A stretch of 56,482 bases of DNA from Desulfonatronum sp. (GCA_011049455.1 DSBL01000008.1:1-56482); one strand, 5' to 3'; numbered from the stretch's first letter, positions 16,053 through 25,560 are shown. Program-made: numbers and translations. Notes: a model not told the origin generated them from the letters alone.

Positions 16053-18635
16053 ATGCGCACGGCCCATCACGGCGGAAACGTCTGGCGTCTGGCCCGGCAA
16101 TTGAGATGCCGGCCCGAAGAGATCCTGGACTTCTCGGCCAGCATCAACCCCTATGGCCCGCCCTTCTGGCTGAACACACTGCTCGCCGAAGCTTCCGAAA
16201 CGTTGCGTCACTATCCGGACCCGGACTGCCATGACCTGCTCCAGGCCGCTGCAGGGCACTACCGCGTTCAGCTTGACGAACTGGTGGCGGACAACGGCAC
16301 CGCCGAGATCATGCACCGGCTGGTTCCGCTTCTGGGCCTGACCCGGGCCGTGGTGCCCGTGCCGTCTTACGGCGACTATGAACAAGTCTGCGTTTTGAAC
16401 AACATTACTGTCCAGCGGATGGCCCTTTGTCCGAAAAACGGTTTTGCCCTGGATTGGGATCAATTACACGCCAGCCTTGCCCAGCCCGCCCTGGTCTTTC
16501 TGGGCCAACCCAACAATCCGACAGGCCAAATTTTCACAGCCGAGACATTGCGCCGAACCGCTCTGGCGCATCCCCAAAGCTGCTTCATCGTGGACGAGGC
16601 CTTTGCGGACTTCGCGCCGGACCTGGAACGCCTGACCGAAAACCGGCCGCCCAATGTTGCGGTGCTCCTGTCTTTGACCAAGTTTTACGCCCTGCCAGGG
16701 CTGCGCATCGGCATGGCGGCAATGGACGCCCAACTGGCACGGCGTTACAAGAAACATTGCCCCGCCTGGTCCGTGAACACCCTGGCCCAGGCGGCCGGGA
16801 CGCGGTGCATGGACGACGAGGTTTTTCGCTGCCTCACTCGTGAACGGATAACAACCGAAGCTCAACGATTGCGGCAACGCATGGAGCATCTGCCCCGGCT
16901 GCGCGTCTTTCCTTCGCATGCCAACTTTCTGCTCTGCCAAACCCTTTCATCTGATCTCAACGCGCCCATCCTGGCCCAAAAACTGCTGCAGAAGCGCATC
17001 GCCATCCGGGCTTGTCACAATTTCATCGGCCTGGATCAGCGTTATTTTCGCGTGGCCGTGCGCCTGCCCGAGGAGAATGACCTGCTCTGCGAAGCACTGG
17101 AAGGGATTCTTTGTCCTGCCAAAACCATACACCGTGCTAAGCGCGCCACCCCGGCCCTGATGCTCCAAGGCACCTGCTCCAACGCAGGCAAGAGCCTGCT
17201 CGTAGCGGCCCTGTGCCGCATCCTGCGCCAGGACGGCTTTTCCCCGGCGCCGTTCAAGGCCCAGAACATGGCCCTCAATTCCGCGGTCACCCCGGACGGC
17301 GGGGAAATCGGCCGGGCCCAGGCCCTGCAGGCCCAGGCATGTGGTTTGGAACCGGACCGCCGGATGAACCCGATCCTGCTCAAGCCCGATTCCGAGACCG
17401 GCTCCCAGGTCGTTGTCCTGGGCCGGCCCCGGGGCAACATGGACGTGGGGGCCTACATCAGGGCCAAGGAGGAACTGCGGAGCTTGGTTCTGGAAGCCTA
17501 CGACGCCCTGGCGTCCGAGCACGGCGTGATGGTTTTGGAAGGAGCCGGCAGCCCGGCGGAAATCAACCTGAAAAGCCACGATCTGGTGAACATGGCCATG
17601 GCTCGTCACGCCCGCGCCGCCGTGCTTCTGGTTGGCGACATTGACCGGGGCGGGGTGTTCGCGGCCCTGACCGGGACCCTGGACCTGCTTGATGCGTGGG
17701 AGCGCGAGCTGGTACGCGGCCTGGTGATCAACAAGTTTCGCGGCCGTCGTTCCCTGCTGGACCCGGCCTTGGAGTGGATCACCCAGCGCGCGGGCAAGCC
17801 GGTGCTGGGCGTTGTTCCGCATATCCCGGACCTGGACCTGCCCGAGGAAGACTCGGTCGCTTTCAAGCAGGGCGGCTTGTATCACCGCAAAAACGGCCCC
17901 GCCGAGCTGGACGTGGTCTGCTTGGATTTCCCGCATATTTCCAACTTCACGGACCTGGACCCCCTGGCAAGGGAGCCGGACGTGGCCCTGCGTTTGGTAC
18001 GGCAAGTCCAGGACCTGGGCCGGCCGGACCTGCTGATCCTGCCCGGGACGAAGAATGTTTTTGCGGATCTGCTCTTTTTGCGCGAACGCGGCCTGGACGC
18101 GGCCATATGCGACTTGGCCCGCTCTCAAGCAACGCACATCGTGGGCATCTGCGGTGGCCTTCAACTGCTGGGCCGAACCGTCAGCGACCCGCACGAACTG
18201 GAATCATCAAGCGCCGAAGAGGTGCAGGGCCTGGCCATTCTCCCGATTCGCACCACGCTTGAGCGGAATAAGACCCTTTGCCGGACCAAGGCGGCGCACT
18301 TGCCTTCCGGCCTGACCCTTTCAGGCTATGAAATACATCACGGACGCACCGACCTGGAAGGCCCGGGGCTGGAAGTCGTATTCCGCACGGAGGACGACCG
18401 CTTCATCGGGTGCTCCCTGCCAGGCGGCAACGTCTGGGGCACGTATCTGCACGGCGTGTTTGACGACGACGCGTTTCGCCGCCACGTGTTGAACACCGTC
18501 CGGGAACGCAAGGGGCTTGCGCCGCTGGCGTCTTGCGTGGTTCGCGACGTGGAGGCGGGCCTGGACCGGTTGGCCGACATCGTCCGCGCTCATCTGGACT
18601 TGGACCGTATCTATGATTTTTTGGGAGTTCGATAA
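16053..18635 (+). CDS. CobD-CobQ fusion: threonine-phosphate decarboxylase plus cobyric acid synthase
   Basis: This is one reading frame of 860 residues (884 if the GTG at 15981 is used). The N-terminal ~370 residues are a PLP-dependent HisC/CobD-type enzyme with HHGGN, DFSASINPYGPP and the Schiff-base lysine in LTKFYALPGLRIG. The C-terminal ~500 residues are CobQ: LMLQGTCSNAGKS (P-loop), PFKAQNMALNS, and a glutamine amidotransferase domain with the Cys nucleophile in GICGGLQLLG. Thus aminopropanol-phosphate supply and corrin-ring amidation in cobalamin synthesis are joined in one chain. The start at 16053 gives the usual CobD N-terminus, although no good ribosome site is visible. The stop overlaps the zupT ATG. 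Confidence 0.9.
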   Translation: MRTAHHGGNVWRLARQLRCRPEEILDFSASINPYGPPFWLNTLLAEASETLRHYPDPDCHDLLQAAAGHYRVQLDELVADNGTAEIMHRLVPLLGLTRAVVPVPSYGDYEQVCVLNNITVQRMALCPKNGFALDWDQLHASLAQPALVFLGQPNNPTGQIFTAETLRRTALAHPQSCFIVDEAFADFAPDLERLTENRPPNVAVLLSLTKFYALPGLRIGMAAMDAQLARRYKKHCPAWSVNTLAQAAGTRCMDDEVFRCLTRERITTEAQRLRQRMEHLPRLRVFPSHANFLLCQTLSSDLNAPILAQKLLQKRIAIRACHNFIGLDQRYFRVAVRLPEENDLLCEALEGILCPAKTIHRAKRATPALMLQGTCSNAGKSLLVAALCRILRQDGFSPAPFKAQNMALNSAVTPDGGEIGRAQALQAQACGLEPDRRMNPILLKPDSETGSQVVVLGRPRGNMDVGAYIRAKEELRSLVLEAYDALASEHGVMVLEGAGSPAEINLKSHDLVNMAMARHARAAVLLVGDIDRGGVFAALTGTLDLLDAWERELVRGLVINKFRGRRSLLDPALEWITQRAGKPVLGVVPHIPDLDLPEEDSVAFKQGGLYHRKNGPAELDVVCLDFPHISNFTDLDPLAREPDVALRLVRQVQDLGRPDLLILPGTKNVFADLLFLRERGLDAAICDLARSQATHIVGICGGLQLLGRTVSDPHELESSSAEEVQGLAILPIRTTLERNKTLCRTKAAHLPSGLTLSGYEIHHGRTDLEGPGLEVVFRTEDDRFIGCSLPGGNVWGTYLHGVFDDDAFRRHVLNTVRERKGLAPLASCVVRDVEAGLDRLADIVRAHLDLDRIYDFLGVR

Positions 18636-19438
18636 TGGAAAGCAATCTGCTTCTGGCCTTTTCCCTGACCGCCATGGCCGGTTTGTCCACGGGTTTCGGC
18701 AGTATTCTGGCCTTTTTTCCCAAGCGCGAGAACAAGCTTTTTTTGGCCCTCGCCCTGGGCTTTTCTGCCGGGGTGATGATCTACGTATCCTTCGTGGAAA
18801 TGCTGCCCGAGGCCCTGGAACTGCTGGAACCGGTGCACGGGGAACACGCGGCCGCCTGGATCATGGCCGCCGGTTTTTTCGCCGGGATCCTGTTCATCGG
18901 CGTCATCGACCGTCTGGTCCCGGAATACGAGAATCCCCATGAGATTCGTTCGGTCACGGACATGCGCCAACCGAACGCCTCCAGGAGCAAACTGCACCGC
19001 ATGGGCATTTTCGCGGCCTTGGCCATTGCCATTCATAATTTCCCCGAGGGCATGGCCACATTTTTCGCCACCCTGCACGACCCGGCCCTGGGCGTGGCCA
19101 TTGCCGTGGCCGTGGCCCTGCACAACATCCCCGAGGGCATTGCCGTGGCCGTGCCCATCTACTACGCCACAGGCAGCCGCAAAAAGGCCTGCTGGCTTTC
19201 CTTTTCATCCGGCCTGGCCGAGCCCCTGGGCGCGGTCATCGGCTATCTGCTCCTGCGGCCGTTCTTCTCGGACACGGTGTTCGGCCTGGTCTTCGCAGGC
19301 GTAGCCGGGATCATGGTCTTCATCTCCATTGATGAGCTTTTCCCGGCTGCCAAGGAATACAACCAGGGCCATGCGCCCATCTACGCCCTGATCGCCGGGA
19401 TGATGGTCATGGCCTTGAGCCTGCTGCTTTTGATGTGA
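18635..19438 (+). CDS. zupT: ZIP-family metal transporter ZupT
   Basis: The 267-residue inner-membrane protein has about eight predicted helices and the two ZIP metal-binding motifs HNFPEGMATF (helix 4) and HNIPEGIAVAVPIYYATGSR (helix 5). A charged linker (about 105-130) separates helices 3 and 4. It would import Zn2+ or other divalent metals. Its ATG shares a base with the TAA of the cobD-cobQ gene, so it is translationally coupled to a cobalamin gene. Cobalt or nickel transport is a possible but unproven link. Confidence 0.92.
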   Translation: MESNLLLAFSLTAMAGLSTGFGSILAFFPKRENKLFLALALGFSAGVMIYVSFVEMLPEALELLEPVHGEHAAAWIMAAGFFAGILFIGVIDRLVPEYENPHEIRSVTDMRQPNASRSKLHRMGIFAALAIAIHNFPEGMATFFATLHDPALGVAIAVAVALHNIPEGIAVAVPIYYATGSRKKACWLSFSSGLAEPLGAVIGYLLLRPFFSDTVFGLVFAGVAGIMVFISIDELFPAAKEYNQGHAPIYALIAGMMVMALSLLLLM

Positions 19439-19798
19439 TCGCGGCTTGCAATCGCTTCCGCCCGAGCAGTGGTCAACGACGTAAAGCCGGTCCATCAGAC
19501 CAGAAAAATGAACTTTTCTTTTCATGAATGAAGCTGCCTCGGTTCAACGCCCTGTTGCCCGGAGATGCAAATAACCTCCGGCCTTACGCATCCCAACCAT
19601 TGCCAAAAACAATTCCCGCATTACTCTAATTTTTATCGAGTAACCCTTTTGTTTCCGGATGCAGACGCGGACGGTTTTCGATTCAAGCATCACTCTTTAC
19701 TTCTCCGTAGTAACGGGGCATGATATATACAACCTCATCGAAGGAGCAGCGAACGGACCAGCTTTGCCCACGCTGCCCCAAGACATAAAGGAGAGGCC
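19439..19798 (+). other. Intergenic region, 360 bases, promoter likely
   Basis: No coding region is supported here. A small hairpin (CCGGAG / CTCCGG, loop 11) lies near 19559-19581. AT-rich stretches around 19615-19635 and an ATGATATATAC block near 19719-19729 could hold a promoter for the gene at 19799. A clean AAGGAG precedes that gene. Confidence 0.4.
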
Positions 19799-20128
19799 AT
19801 GGAAAAACACAGATGCGATCATGCACAAGGCTGCAGGAACGGCTCCCCGGTGCCGGCCTGCAAGGCGGATTCGCAGAGACAAAAAATCTTTGACCCGGAA
19901 CTGATGTTCGTGGAATGCCGCAAATGCGGTCGACCGTTGCTCTGGAACGAGGGCGATGCCAGCCAAATCATTGAACAGTCCGGAATCGATGTGAAAAAGC
20001 TTGACGCTCAATGTTTGATTTTAGCCGAAGGCTGCCCGCAATGCTCTCCCGGCGAGGGAGGATACATGGTCCGGGTCGTCCGGCTCAAAAAAGACGGCTA
20101 CAAGGATCTCAAGGAGCAGGGAAACTGA
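19799..20128 (+). CDS. Small Cys-rich protein of unknown function
   Basis: The 109-residue soluble protein has a strong AAAGGAGAGG ribosome site. Cysteines occur as CRKCGRPLLW (residues 40-49) and CLILAEGCPQC (about 76-86), suggesting a zinc ribbon; extra cysteines lie in the first 25 residues. No signal peptide or membrane helix. It sits 15 bases before lipA, so it probably shares a transcript with the lipoate genes. I do not recognise the family, and no function is assigned. Confidence 0.75.
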   Translation: MEKHRCDHAQGCRNGSPVPACKADSQRQKIFDPELMFVECRKCGRPLLWNEGDASQIIEQSGIDVKKLDAQCLILAEGCPQCSPGEGGYMVRVVRLKKDGYKDLKEQGN

Positions 20129-20143
20129 TTTTTTGCGTCAACC

Positions 20144-21046
20144 ATGCTCCATCAACCTCAACCGATCTCTTTTGCCGGCACGCGGCGCAAGCCGCCCTGG
20201 TTGCGGGTGCGTCTGCCCCAAGACCGGCGCTTTGCCGATTTGAGCAAGGCTCTGCGTGGCTTGGGCCTCTCCACGGTCTGCCAAAGCGCGCGATGTCCGA
20301 ACATCGGGGAATGCTTTTCCAACGGCACAGCCACCTTTCTCATCCTTGGCGAAATCTGTACGCGGGGGTGTGCCTTTTGCAACATCCCCTCGGGCCGACC
20401 CGGGCCGCCCAGCCCGGACGAACCCGAAAGAATCAGCAGGGCCGTGGGGCAGATGGGCATTTGCCACGCGGTGATCACCTCGGTGACCAGGGACGACCTG
20501 CCCGACGGTGGAGCCGACCACTTTGCGCGGGTGATCTCCCGGCTGAAGTCCGACCATCCCGGCTTGTGCGTGGAGGCATTGGTCCCGGATTTTCAGGGCG
20601 ACAGACAGGCCCTGGCCATGGTTCTGGAGTCCGGAGTGGACATCCTCAACCACAACGTGGAAACCGTGCCCGAGCTTTACGCCTCGGTCCGGCCCGGGGC
20701 CGTGTATCGACGCAGCCTGGAATTGGTGGATTCAGTGCGCCTTCTGGCGCCTGAAGTTCGCCCCAAAAGCGGACTGATCCTTGGTCTCGGCGAAACCAGG
20801 AGTCAAGTGGCCCACGTTTTGGAGGATTTAGCCCGGATCGGCTGCCAAATTTTAACCATGGGCCAGTATCTGCCTCCTTCGTCCAAGCATTATCCGGTGG
20901 ACCGCTTTCTGCCTCCGGAGGAATTCGAGGAGCTTGGCCAATTGGCCCGCAAGGCGGGTATCCCGGTGGTCTTTTCCGCGCCCCTGGTGCGCAGCAGCTA
21001 TCATGCGGCAGAGGTGGCCGCGATTCCAAACGAACCATGCTCATGA
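20144..21046 (+). CDS. lipA: Lipoyl synthase
   Basis: The 300-residue radical-SAM enzyme has the auxiliary-cluster motif CQSARCPNIGECF (CX4CX5C) near residue 47, the SAM-cluster motif CTRGCAFC near 73 and a terminal RSSYHA carrying the serine that ligates the auxiliary cluster. It inserts two sulfurs into octanoylated lipoyl domains. Length is normal. Its stop overlaps the aguB start (ATGA at 21043). lipB, which supplies the octanoyl substrate, lies at 23307 after the two agmatine genes. Confidence 0.96.
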   Translation: MLHQPQPISFAGTRRKPPWLRVRLPQDRRFADLSKALRGLGLSTVCQSARCPNIGECFSNGTATFLILGEICTRGCAFCNIPSGRPGPPSPDEPERISRAVGQMGICHAVITSVTRDDLPDGGADHFARVISRLKSDHPGLCVEALVPDFQGDRQALAMVLESGVDILNHNVETVPELYASVRPGAVYRRSLELVDSVRLLAPEVRPKSGLILGLGETRSQVAHVLEDLARIGCQILTMGQYLPPSSKHYPVDRFLPPEEFEELGQLARKAGIPVVFSAPLVRSSYHAAEVAAIPNEPCS

Positions 21047-21930
21047 GCACCCCCTTTACCATTGCTCTCGTCCAAATGTCCGTCCCAGCGGATCCAACAA
21101 AAAGCGTGGCCAAGGCCGAGCAATTCATACGCCGGGCGGCCCGGCAGGGCGCTGACGTGGTCTGCCTGCCGGAACTCTTCCGCACCCCGTATTTTTGCCA
21201 GCATGAAGATCCGGACAATTTCAATCTGGCCGAGCCTGTGCCCGGGCCGACCACGCGCCTCCTGGCCGCGACGGCCCGCGAGGAGCAGGTGGTTGTCCTG
21301 GCTTCCCTGTTCGAACGTCGCGGTCCTGGCGTGCACCACAACACCTTGGCCTTGCTGGATGCTGACGGCGAACTGGCCGGGTTGTACCGCAAAATGCATA
21401 TCCCGGATGATCCAGGCTATTATGAAAAATACTACTTTGCCCCCGGCGACACGGGCTTCAAGGCCTTTACCACCCGTTTCGGCCGGATCGGCGCGCTGGT
21501 CTGCTGGGACCAGTGGTTTCCGGAGGCTGCCAGGCTTACCGCCCTGCAGGGGGCTCTCGCCCTGGTCTACCCCACGGCCATCGGCTGGCATCCCGAGGAA
21601 AAGAGCGAGTACGGGGACGAGCAGCTGGAGGCCTGGGTCACGGTGCAACGCGGCCACGCCGTGGCCAACGGCATCTATGTGGCCGCGGTCAACCGCATCG
21701 GCCACGAAATCCCGGCTACGGGCGGACAGGGGATTGAATTCTGGGGCAACTCCTTTGTGGCCGGTCCCATGGGCGAAATCCTGTGCCGCGGCCACGCAAA
21801 GAACGAAGAAATCCTCATGGCCCGAATTGATCCTCAGCGCGTGGAAACCGTGCGCCGCCATTGGCCCTTTCTACGCGACCGGCGGATTGACGCCTACGAC
21901 GAATTGACCCGCCGGTTTTTGGACCCATAG
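21043..21930 (+). CDS. aguB: N-carbamoylputrescine amidase
   Basis: The nitrilase-superfamily enzyme is 295 residues. The Glu-Lys-Cys triad is visible as CLPELFRTPYF, YRKMHIPDDPGYYEKYYF and VCWDQWFPEAARL. The GWHPEEKSEYG block is typical of N-carbamoylputrescine amidases rather than other nitrilases. It hydrolyses N-carbamoylputrescine to putrescine, CO2 and ammonia. The ATG at 21043 forms an ATGA overlap with lipA; an ATG two codons earlier is possible. The pathway partner aguA is the next gene. Confidence 0.94.
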   Translation: MSTPFTIALVQMSVPADPTKSVAKAEQFIRRAARQGADVVCLPELFRTPYFCQHEDPDNFNLAEPVPGPTTRLLAATAREEQVVVLASLFERRGPGVHHNTLALLDADGELAGLYRKMHIPDDPGYYEKYYFAPGDTGFKAFTTRFGRIGALVCWDQWFPEAARLTALQGALALVYPTAIGWHPEEKSEYGDEQLEAWVTVQRGHAVANGIYVAAVNRIGHEIPATGGQGIEFWGNSFVAGPMGEILCRGHAKNEEILMARIDPQRVETVRRHWPFLRDRRIDAYDELTRRFLDP

Positions 21931-22140
21931 GGCAATGCCTTCGATTTGGCCTTGCATCAAAGCAACGTCGGTTGAACGCATCCTCGCGGCTGCCGCCTCA
22001 ACACAAGTCGTTTCTGATGTGTTGAATCCGCCAAATGTTTCACCTTCAGGCCGGCGAAGCAGAATTGCCGGAGTCGGCTGTGCTACCGCGAACAGCGCCC
22101 GGATGTTGAACTAACTCACTGAAAAATGTTGTCTAACGCA

Positions 22141-23190
22141 ATGCCGCACTCCCTGCGCCTGCCCGCGGAATGGGAAGCGCATCAGGCCACCTGGCTGGCC
22201 TGGCCCCACAACGCCCGGGACTGGCCGGGCAAATTCGCCCCCATCCGCTGGGTCTATGCCGAAATCGTCCGCCATCTAACCGCGTCCGAATTGGTGCGCA
22301 TTTTGGTCAGTTCCCAACGTCAGGAACACGATGCCAGGAAGATGCTGGCCAGGGCCCACGCGAACCTTGACCAGATCGCCTTTTTTCAAATCCCCACAAA
22401 CCGGGTCTGGACCAGAGACTACTGCCCGGCCTTTGTCCTGGACGAAAGGGGGCAATGTCGAGCCGTGCGCTTCGGCTTCAATGCCTGGGCCAAGTATCCG
22501 GACTTCGCGTTGGACGCGGCCGTGCCTGAACACATCTGCAGGGCCATGAACATTTCCATGATCACGGCCGCACACCGGGGCAGGCCCGTGATTCTGGAGG
22601 GCGGGGCCATTGACGGCAACGGTCGGGGCAGCCTGCTGACCACGGAGGAATGCCTCCTGGATCAGCGCGTCCAGGTCCGCAACCCCGGCCTGACCAAGAA
22701 AGACATGGAGTCCGTGTTCCTCCAAACCCTGGGCGCGACCAACGTCATCTGGCTGGGACAAGGCATTGCCGGCGATGACACCCACGGCCACGTGGACGAC
22801 CTGTGTCGCTTCGTCAATCCGCGAACCGTGGTCCTGGTCCGGGAAAACGATCCGGCGGACGCCAATTTCAAGGCCCTGGAGGAGAATCGCGAGCGTTTGG
22901 AAGGAGCGCGCTTGGAGGACGGTTCCAGGCTGGAGGTGGTCTTCCTGCCCATGCCCGAGCCCCTGTATTTCGAAGGTTACCGGGTACCGGCCAGCTACGC
23001 CAATTTCTACATCGCAGATCAGGTCGTGCTTGTGCCCACCTTCAACGACGCCCAGGACCGCATCGCCCTGGGCGTTTTATCCGAGCTCATTCCGGACCGT
23101 CGGGTGGTCGGCATCCATGCCGTTGATCTGGTCTGGGGCTTTGGCACCTTGCACTGTCTGACCCATGAACATCCCCTCGCGGACCGTTGA
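22141..23190 (+). CDS. aguA: Agmatine deiminase
   Basis: The 349-residue pentein-fold enzyme shows family blocks in order: WEAHQATWLAWPHN at the N-terminus, TNRVWTRDYCPAFV, EGGAIDGNGRGSLLTTEECLL, DDTHGHVDDLCRFV and the catalytic Cys near the end in GTLHCLTHEHP. It converts agmatine to N-carbamoylputrescine, the substrate of AguB. The start at 22141 gives the usual N-terminus; no clear ribosome site is seen, and an ATG at 22126 is in frame. A 210-base gap with no evident feature separates it from aguB. Confidence 0.95.
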   Translation: MPHSLRLPAEWEAHQATWLAWPHNARDWPGKFAPIRWVYAEIVRHLTASELVRILVSSQRQEHDARKMLARAHANLDQIAFFQIPTNRVWTRDYCPAFVLDERGQCRAVRFGFNAWAKYPDFALDAAVPEHICRAMNISMITAAHRGRPVILEGGAIDGNGRGSLLTTEECLLDQRVQVRNPGLTKKDMESVFLQTLGATNVIWLGQGIAGDDTHGHVDDLCRFVNPRTVVLVRENDPADANFKALEENRERLEGARLEDGSRLEVVFLPMPEPLYFEGYRVPASYANFYIADQVVLVPTFNDAQDRIALGVLSELIPDRRVVGIHAVDLVWGFGTLHCLTHEHPLADR

Positions 23191-23306
23191 AAATTTCTCG
23201 CCGACAGCGTTGTCGACACTCTTTTTAAAAGGTCCGCGACGTTTTCCCGCATTAAGTGGCGGTCATTCCCAAACGAGTTCACGGAGAACATGGGGCATAC
23301 ACGGTC

Positions 23307-23981
23307 ATGAATTTGAAAGATTGCAAAAAACCGGACAAATGCCTTCTTGTCCTCGACCTGGGCCTGATGCCCTTTGATCAGGTTTTGGACGTCCAGATGG
23401 CTGCGGTGGATGAGGTCGCCAATGGCGGACAGGAACGCATATTTCTTGTGGAACATCCACCAGTGATCACCCTGGGCCGCAACAGCGGCCGCGAACACTT
23501 GCTCGTGGCCCCCGAGAATCTGAAGCAACAGGGCATCAGCCTGGTCCAGACCTCCAGGGGCGGGAGCATCACCTGCCACTATCCCGGCCAGTTGGTGACC
23601 TATCCCGTCCTGCGGATGGCCCGGCGTCCGGGCGGTCTGCGGGTGCTGGTGCGGGACATGGAGGAAGCGGCTCTCCGGTCTTTGGCTTGGTTTGGCCTGC
23701 ATGGGCAACGCCTCCCCGGTCGGCCCGGCGTATGGATTGGAAAACGCAAGATCGCCTCCATCGGACTGGGCCTGCGCAAATGGGTAAGTTATCATGGGAT
23801 GGCCCTGAACCTTTGCCGGGACACCAGTTTGTTCGACCTGATCACCCTCTGCGGATTGTCCGGAGTGCGGCCCGCGTCCGTCCACGGGGAACTCCAACAA
23901 GAGCGGCCGAACATGGAAGAAATGAAAGAGATCTTGGCCAGGGCCTTGCGCGACGTCTTGTCCGCATGCGTTGCCTGGTAG
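23307..23981 (+). CDS. lipB: Octanoyltransferase
   Basis: The 224-residue protein has LipB landmarks: VLDLGLMPFDQVLDVQ, EHPPVITLGRN near residue 46, RGGSITCHYPGQLVTYPVL, GVWIGKRKIASIGL with the conserved Lys, and HGMALNL. The catalytic Cys position falls in the final third (LITLCGLSGV). It moves octanoate from ACP to lipoyl domains, the step before LipA. The ATG at 23307 is used because the family's core starts a few residues later; an in-frame GTG at 23256 would add 17 residues with no homologous feel. Confidence 0.92.
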   Translation: MNLKDCKKPDKCLLVLDLGLMPFDQVLDVQMAAVDEVANGGQERIFLVEHPPVITLGRNSGREHLLVAPENLKQQGISLVQTSRGGSITCHYPGQLVTYPVLRMARRPGGLRVLVRDMEEAALRSLAWFGLHGQRLPGRPGVWIGKRKIASIGLGLRKWVSYHGMALNLCRDTSLFDLITLCGLSGVRPASVHGELQQERPNMEEMKEILARALRDVLSACVAW

Positions 23982-24077
23982 AGGAAAATCTCAAAAATGA
24001 TGCCGCGGGACTTGACTTTCATTTCGCTTGCTTTCAGCATCACCACATCTCTTGATAGAGATTGTGTTGTTTCAATG

Positions 24078-24093
24078 GCTTGAACCGTCAAGC
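24078..24093. repeat. Inverted repeat upstream of SH3 gene
   Basis: GCTTGA-ACCG-TCAAGC is a perfect 6-bp inverted repeat in the leader of the SH3-domain gene. It lacks a T tract and could be an operator or a small RNA hairpin. Confidence 0.35.
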
Positions 24094-24150
24094 AAGCAAA
24101 CATCCTTGAGTACAATCCCTCCAAACAACTTACTCCCCGGGAGGTAAACC

Positions 24151-24567
24151 ATGTCCACTCCACGCACCATGAGCGTTCAGGTTAAGACCGGACAGATCCG
24201 CTCCACGCCTTCCTTTCTCGGAGCAATCGTTGCCGAGGCGCCCTATGCCCAGCAAGTCCAGGTGCTGGAAGAAAAAAGCGGCTGGATGCGCGTGTCCGTA
24301 CCCGGCCGCAACGTGCAAGGCTGGATGCACGGCTCGGCCTTGAGCGCCAAGCGTATTGTATTGCAGGCCGGGGCCGATGATGTCCAAAAGGCCGCTACTA
24401 CGGGCGAAATCGCCCTGGCCGGCAAGGGTTTCAACAAGCAGGTGGAGGACCAATATCGCGCCCAAAACAAGGACGTCGACTTCACCTGGATCGACCGAAT
24501 GCAAAAATCCAGCGCATCCATGACGCAACTGCGGCAATTTGCCAAGGACGGTCAATTGAACATGTAA
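24151..24567 (+). CDS. Bacterial SH3-domain protein, cytoplasmic
   Basis: The 138-residue protein starts with a SH3_3-type domain (about residues 6-68) showing VKTGQIRSTPSFLGAIVAE and the terminal GWMRVSV...GWMHGSAL pattern. The C-terminal half is helical and rich in charged residues. There is no signal peptide, unusual because bacterial SH3 domains mostly face the cell wall. A GGGAGG ribosome site lies just upstream. A 50-base gap precedes the M48 protease lipoprotein gene, so they may function together. Confidence 0.8.
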   Translation: MSTPRTMSVQVKTGQIRSTPSFLGAIVAEAPYAQQVQVLEEKSGWMRVSVPGRNVQGWMHGSALSAKRIVLQAGADDVQKAATTGEIALAGKGFNKQVEDQYRAQNKDVDFTWIDRMQKSSASMTQLRQFAKDGQLNM

Positions 24568-24617
24568 TTCTTTTTTTTAAACCGCTGTCACAAGCTGTTA
24601 AGCCTTGGAGCAAAGCC

Positions 24618-25556
24618 ATGAGACACTGGAACAGACGACAATTCCTGGGATGGGGCGGCAAGGCCGGGCTGATCGGCATCTGTTCAGGGCCGTTGTGGAC
24701 TGCCCTGCTCGCTGGTTGCAAAACCACGGAAATCATCGCCGGCATGGGGCAATCCGTGGGCGTTTTGGATGAACGCCAGGCCCAATCCGTGATCCGAGCC
24801 GGCGGAGCAGTGGCCCGCAGCTTTGAGGATATCACGCCGGAGCAGGAATACTATATCGGCCGGACCGTGGGCGCGGTCATCCTCTCCAAATACACACCCT
24901 ACCAAAATGATGAGGCCAACCGCTACGTAAACATGGTCGGCACTCTGGCCGGCCTGGCCTCGGATCGGCCCGAGACCTTCGGAGGATACCACTTCCTGAT
25001 CCTGGATTCCGAGGAGATCAACGCCTTTGCCGCGCCCGGCGGGCTGATCTTCGTCACCAGGGGCATGCTGCGGTGCTGCGGCTCAGAGGACGCAGTGGCC
25101 GCGGTGCTGGCCCACGAGGTCGGACATGTGCAGCACCAGCACGGCCTGCAAGCCATCAAAAAATCCCGTGTCACTTCGGCTTTGACCATTCTTGCGGCCG
25201 AGGGGGCGAAAACCCTCGGCGGACAGGAGCTGGCGCAGCTCACCGAGGTCTTTGAGGAGTCCGTTTCGGACGTGGTTTCCACTCTGGTCGCCAACGGCTA
25301 TTCCCGGGCCTCTGAACGCGAGGCGGACCGGGCCGCCGTGACCGTTCTGGCCCGCCTTGGATACGACAGCGCGGCCCTGGTGGACATGCTGGAAATCATG
25401 GGGGCCCGGCTCACGCCCGGCGGCTCGGACTTTGCCAAGACCCATCCATCGCCCCAAAGCCGCATCGCGGACATCCGCCCCTTGTTGCCCAAAACCCGGC
25501 CGGCAGCGGTTGCGCCGCGCCAGCGGCGCTTTGAACAGGTTCTGCGCCAAGTGTAA
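24618..25556 (+). CDS. M48-family metalloprotease, Tat/lipoprotein signal
   Basis: The 312-residue protein begins with RRQFLG at residues 5-10 and has LAGC near residue 33, so it appears to be a Tat-exported lipoprotein. The peptidase core has HEVGHVQHQHG with the HExxH zinc motif near residue 167, and a downstream SEREADRAAV segment supplying the third ligand. It resembles periplasmic BepA/LoiP-type M48 proteases involved in envelope quality control, without a TPR tail. It lies between the SH3 gene and the CHASE2 cyclase, with only four bases to the latter. Confidence 0.88.
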   Translation: MRHWNRRQFLGWGGKAGLIGICSGPLWTALLAGCKTTEIIAGMGQSVGVLDERQAQSVIRAGGAVARSFEDITPEQEYYIGRTVGAVILSKYTPYQNDEANRYVNMVGTLAGLASDRPETFGGYHFLILDSEEINAFAAPGGLIFVTRGMLRCCGSEDAVAAVLAHEVGHVQHQHGLQAIKKSRVTSALTILAAEGAKTLGGQELAQLTEVFEESVSDVVSTLVANGYSRASEREADRAAVTVLARLGYDSAALVDMLEIMGARLTPGGSDFAKTHPSPQSRIADIRPLLPKTRPAAVAPRQRRFEQVLRQV

Positions 25557-25560
25557 TCCC

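Noticed and set aside
19659-19904. 81-codon open frame upstream of and into the Cys-rich gene
   Set aside because: It overlaps the well-supported gene at 19799, which has an AAAGGAG site, and its own start has none.
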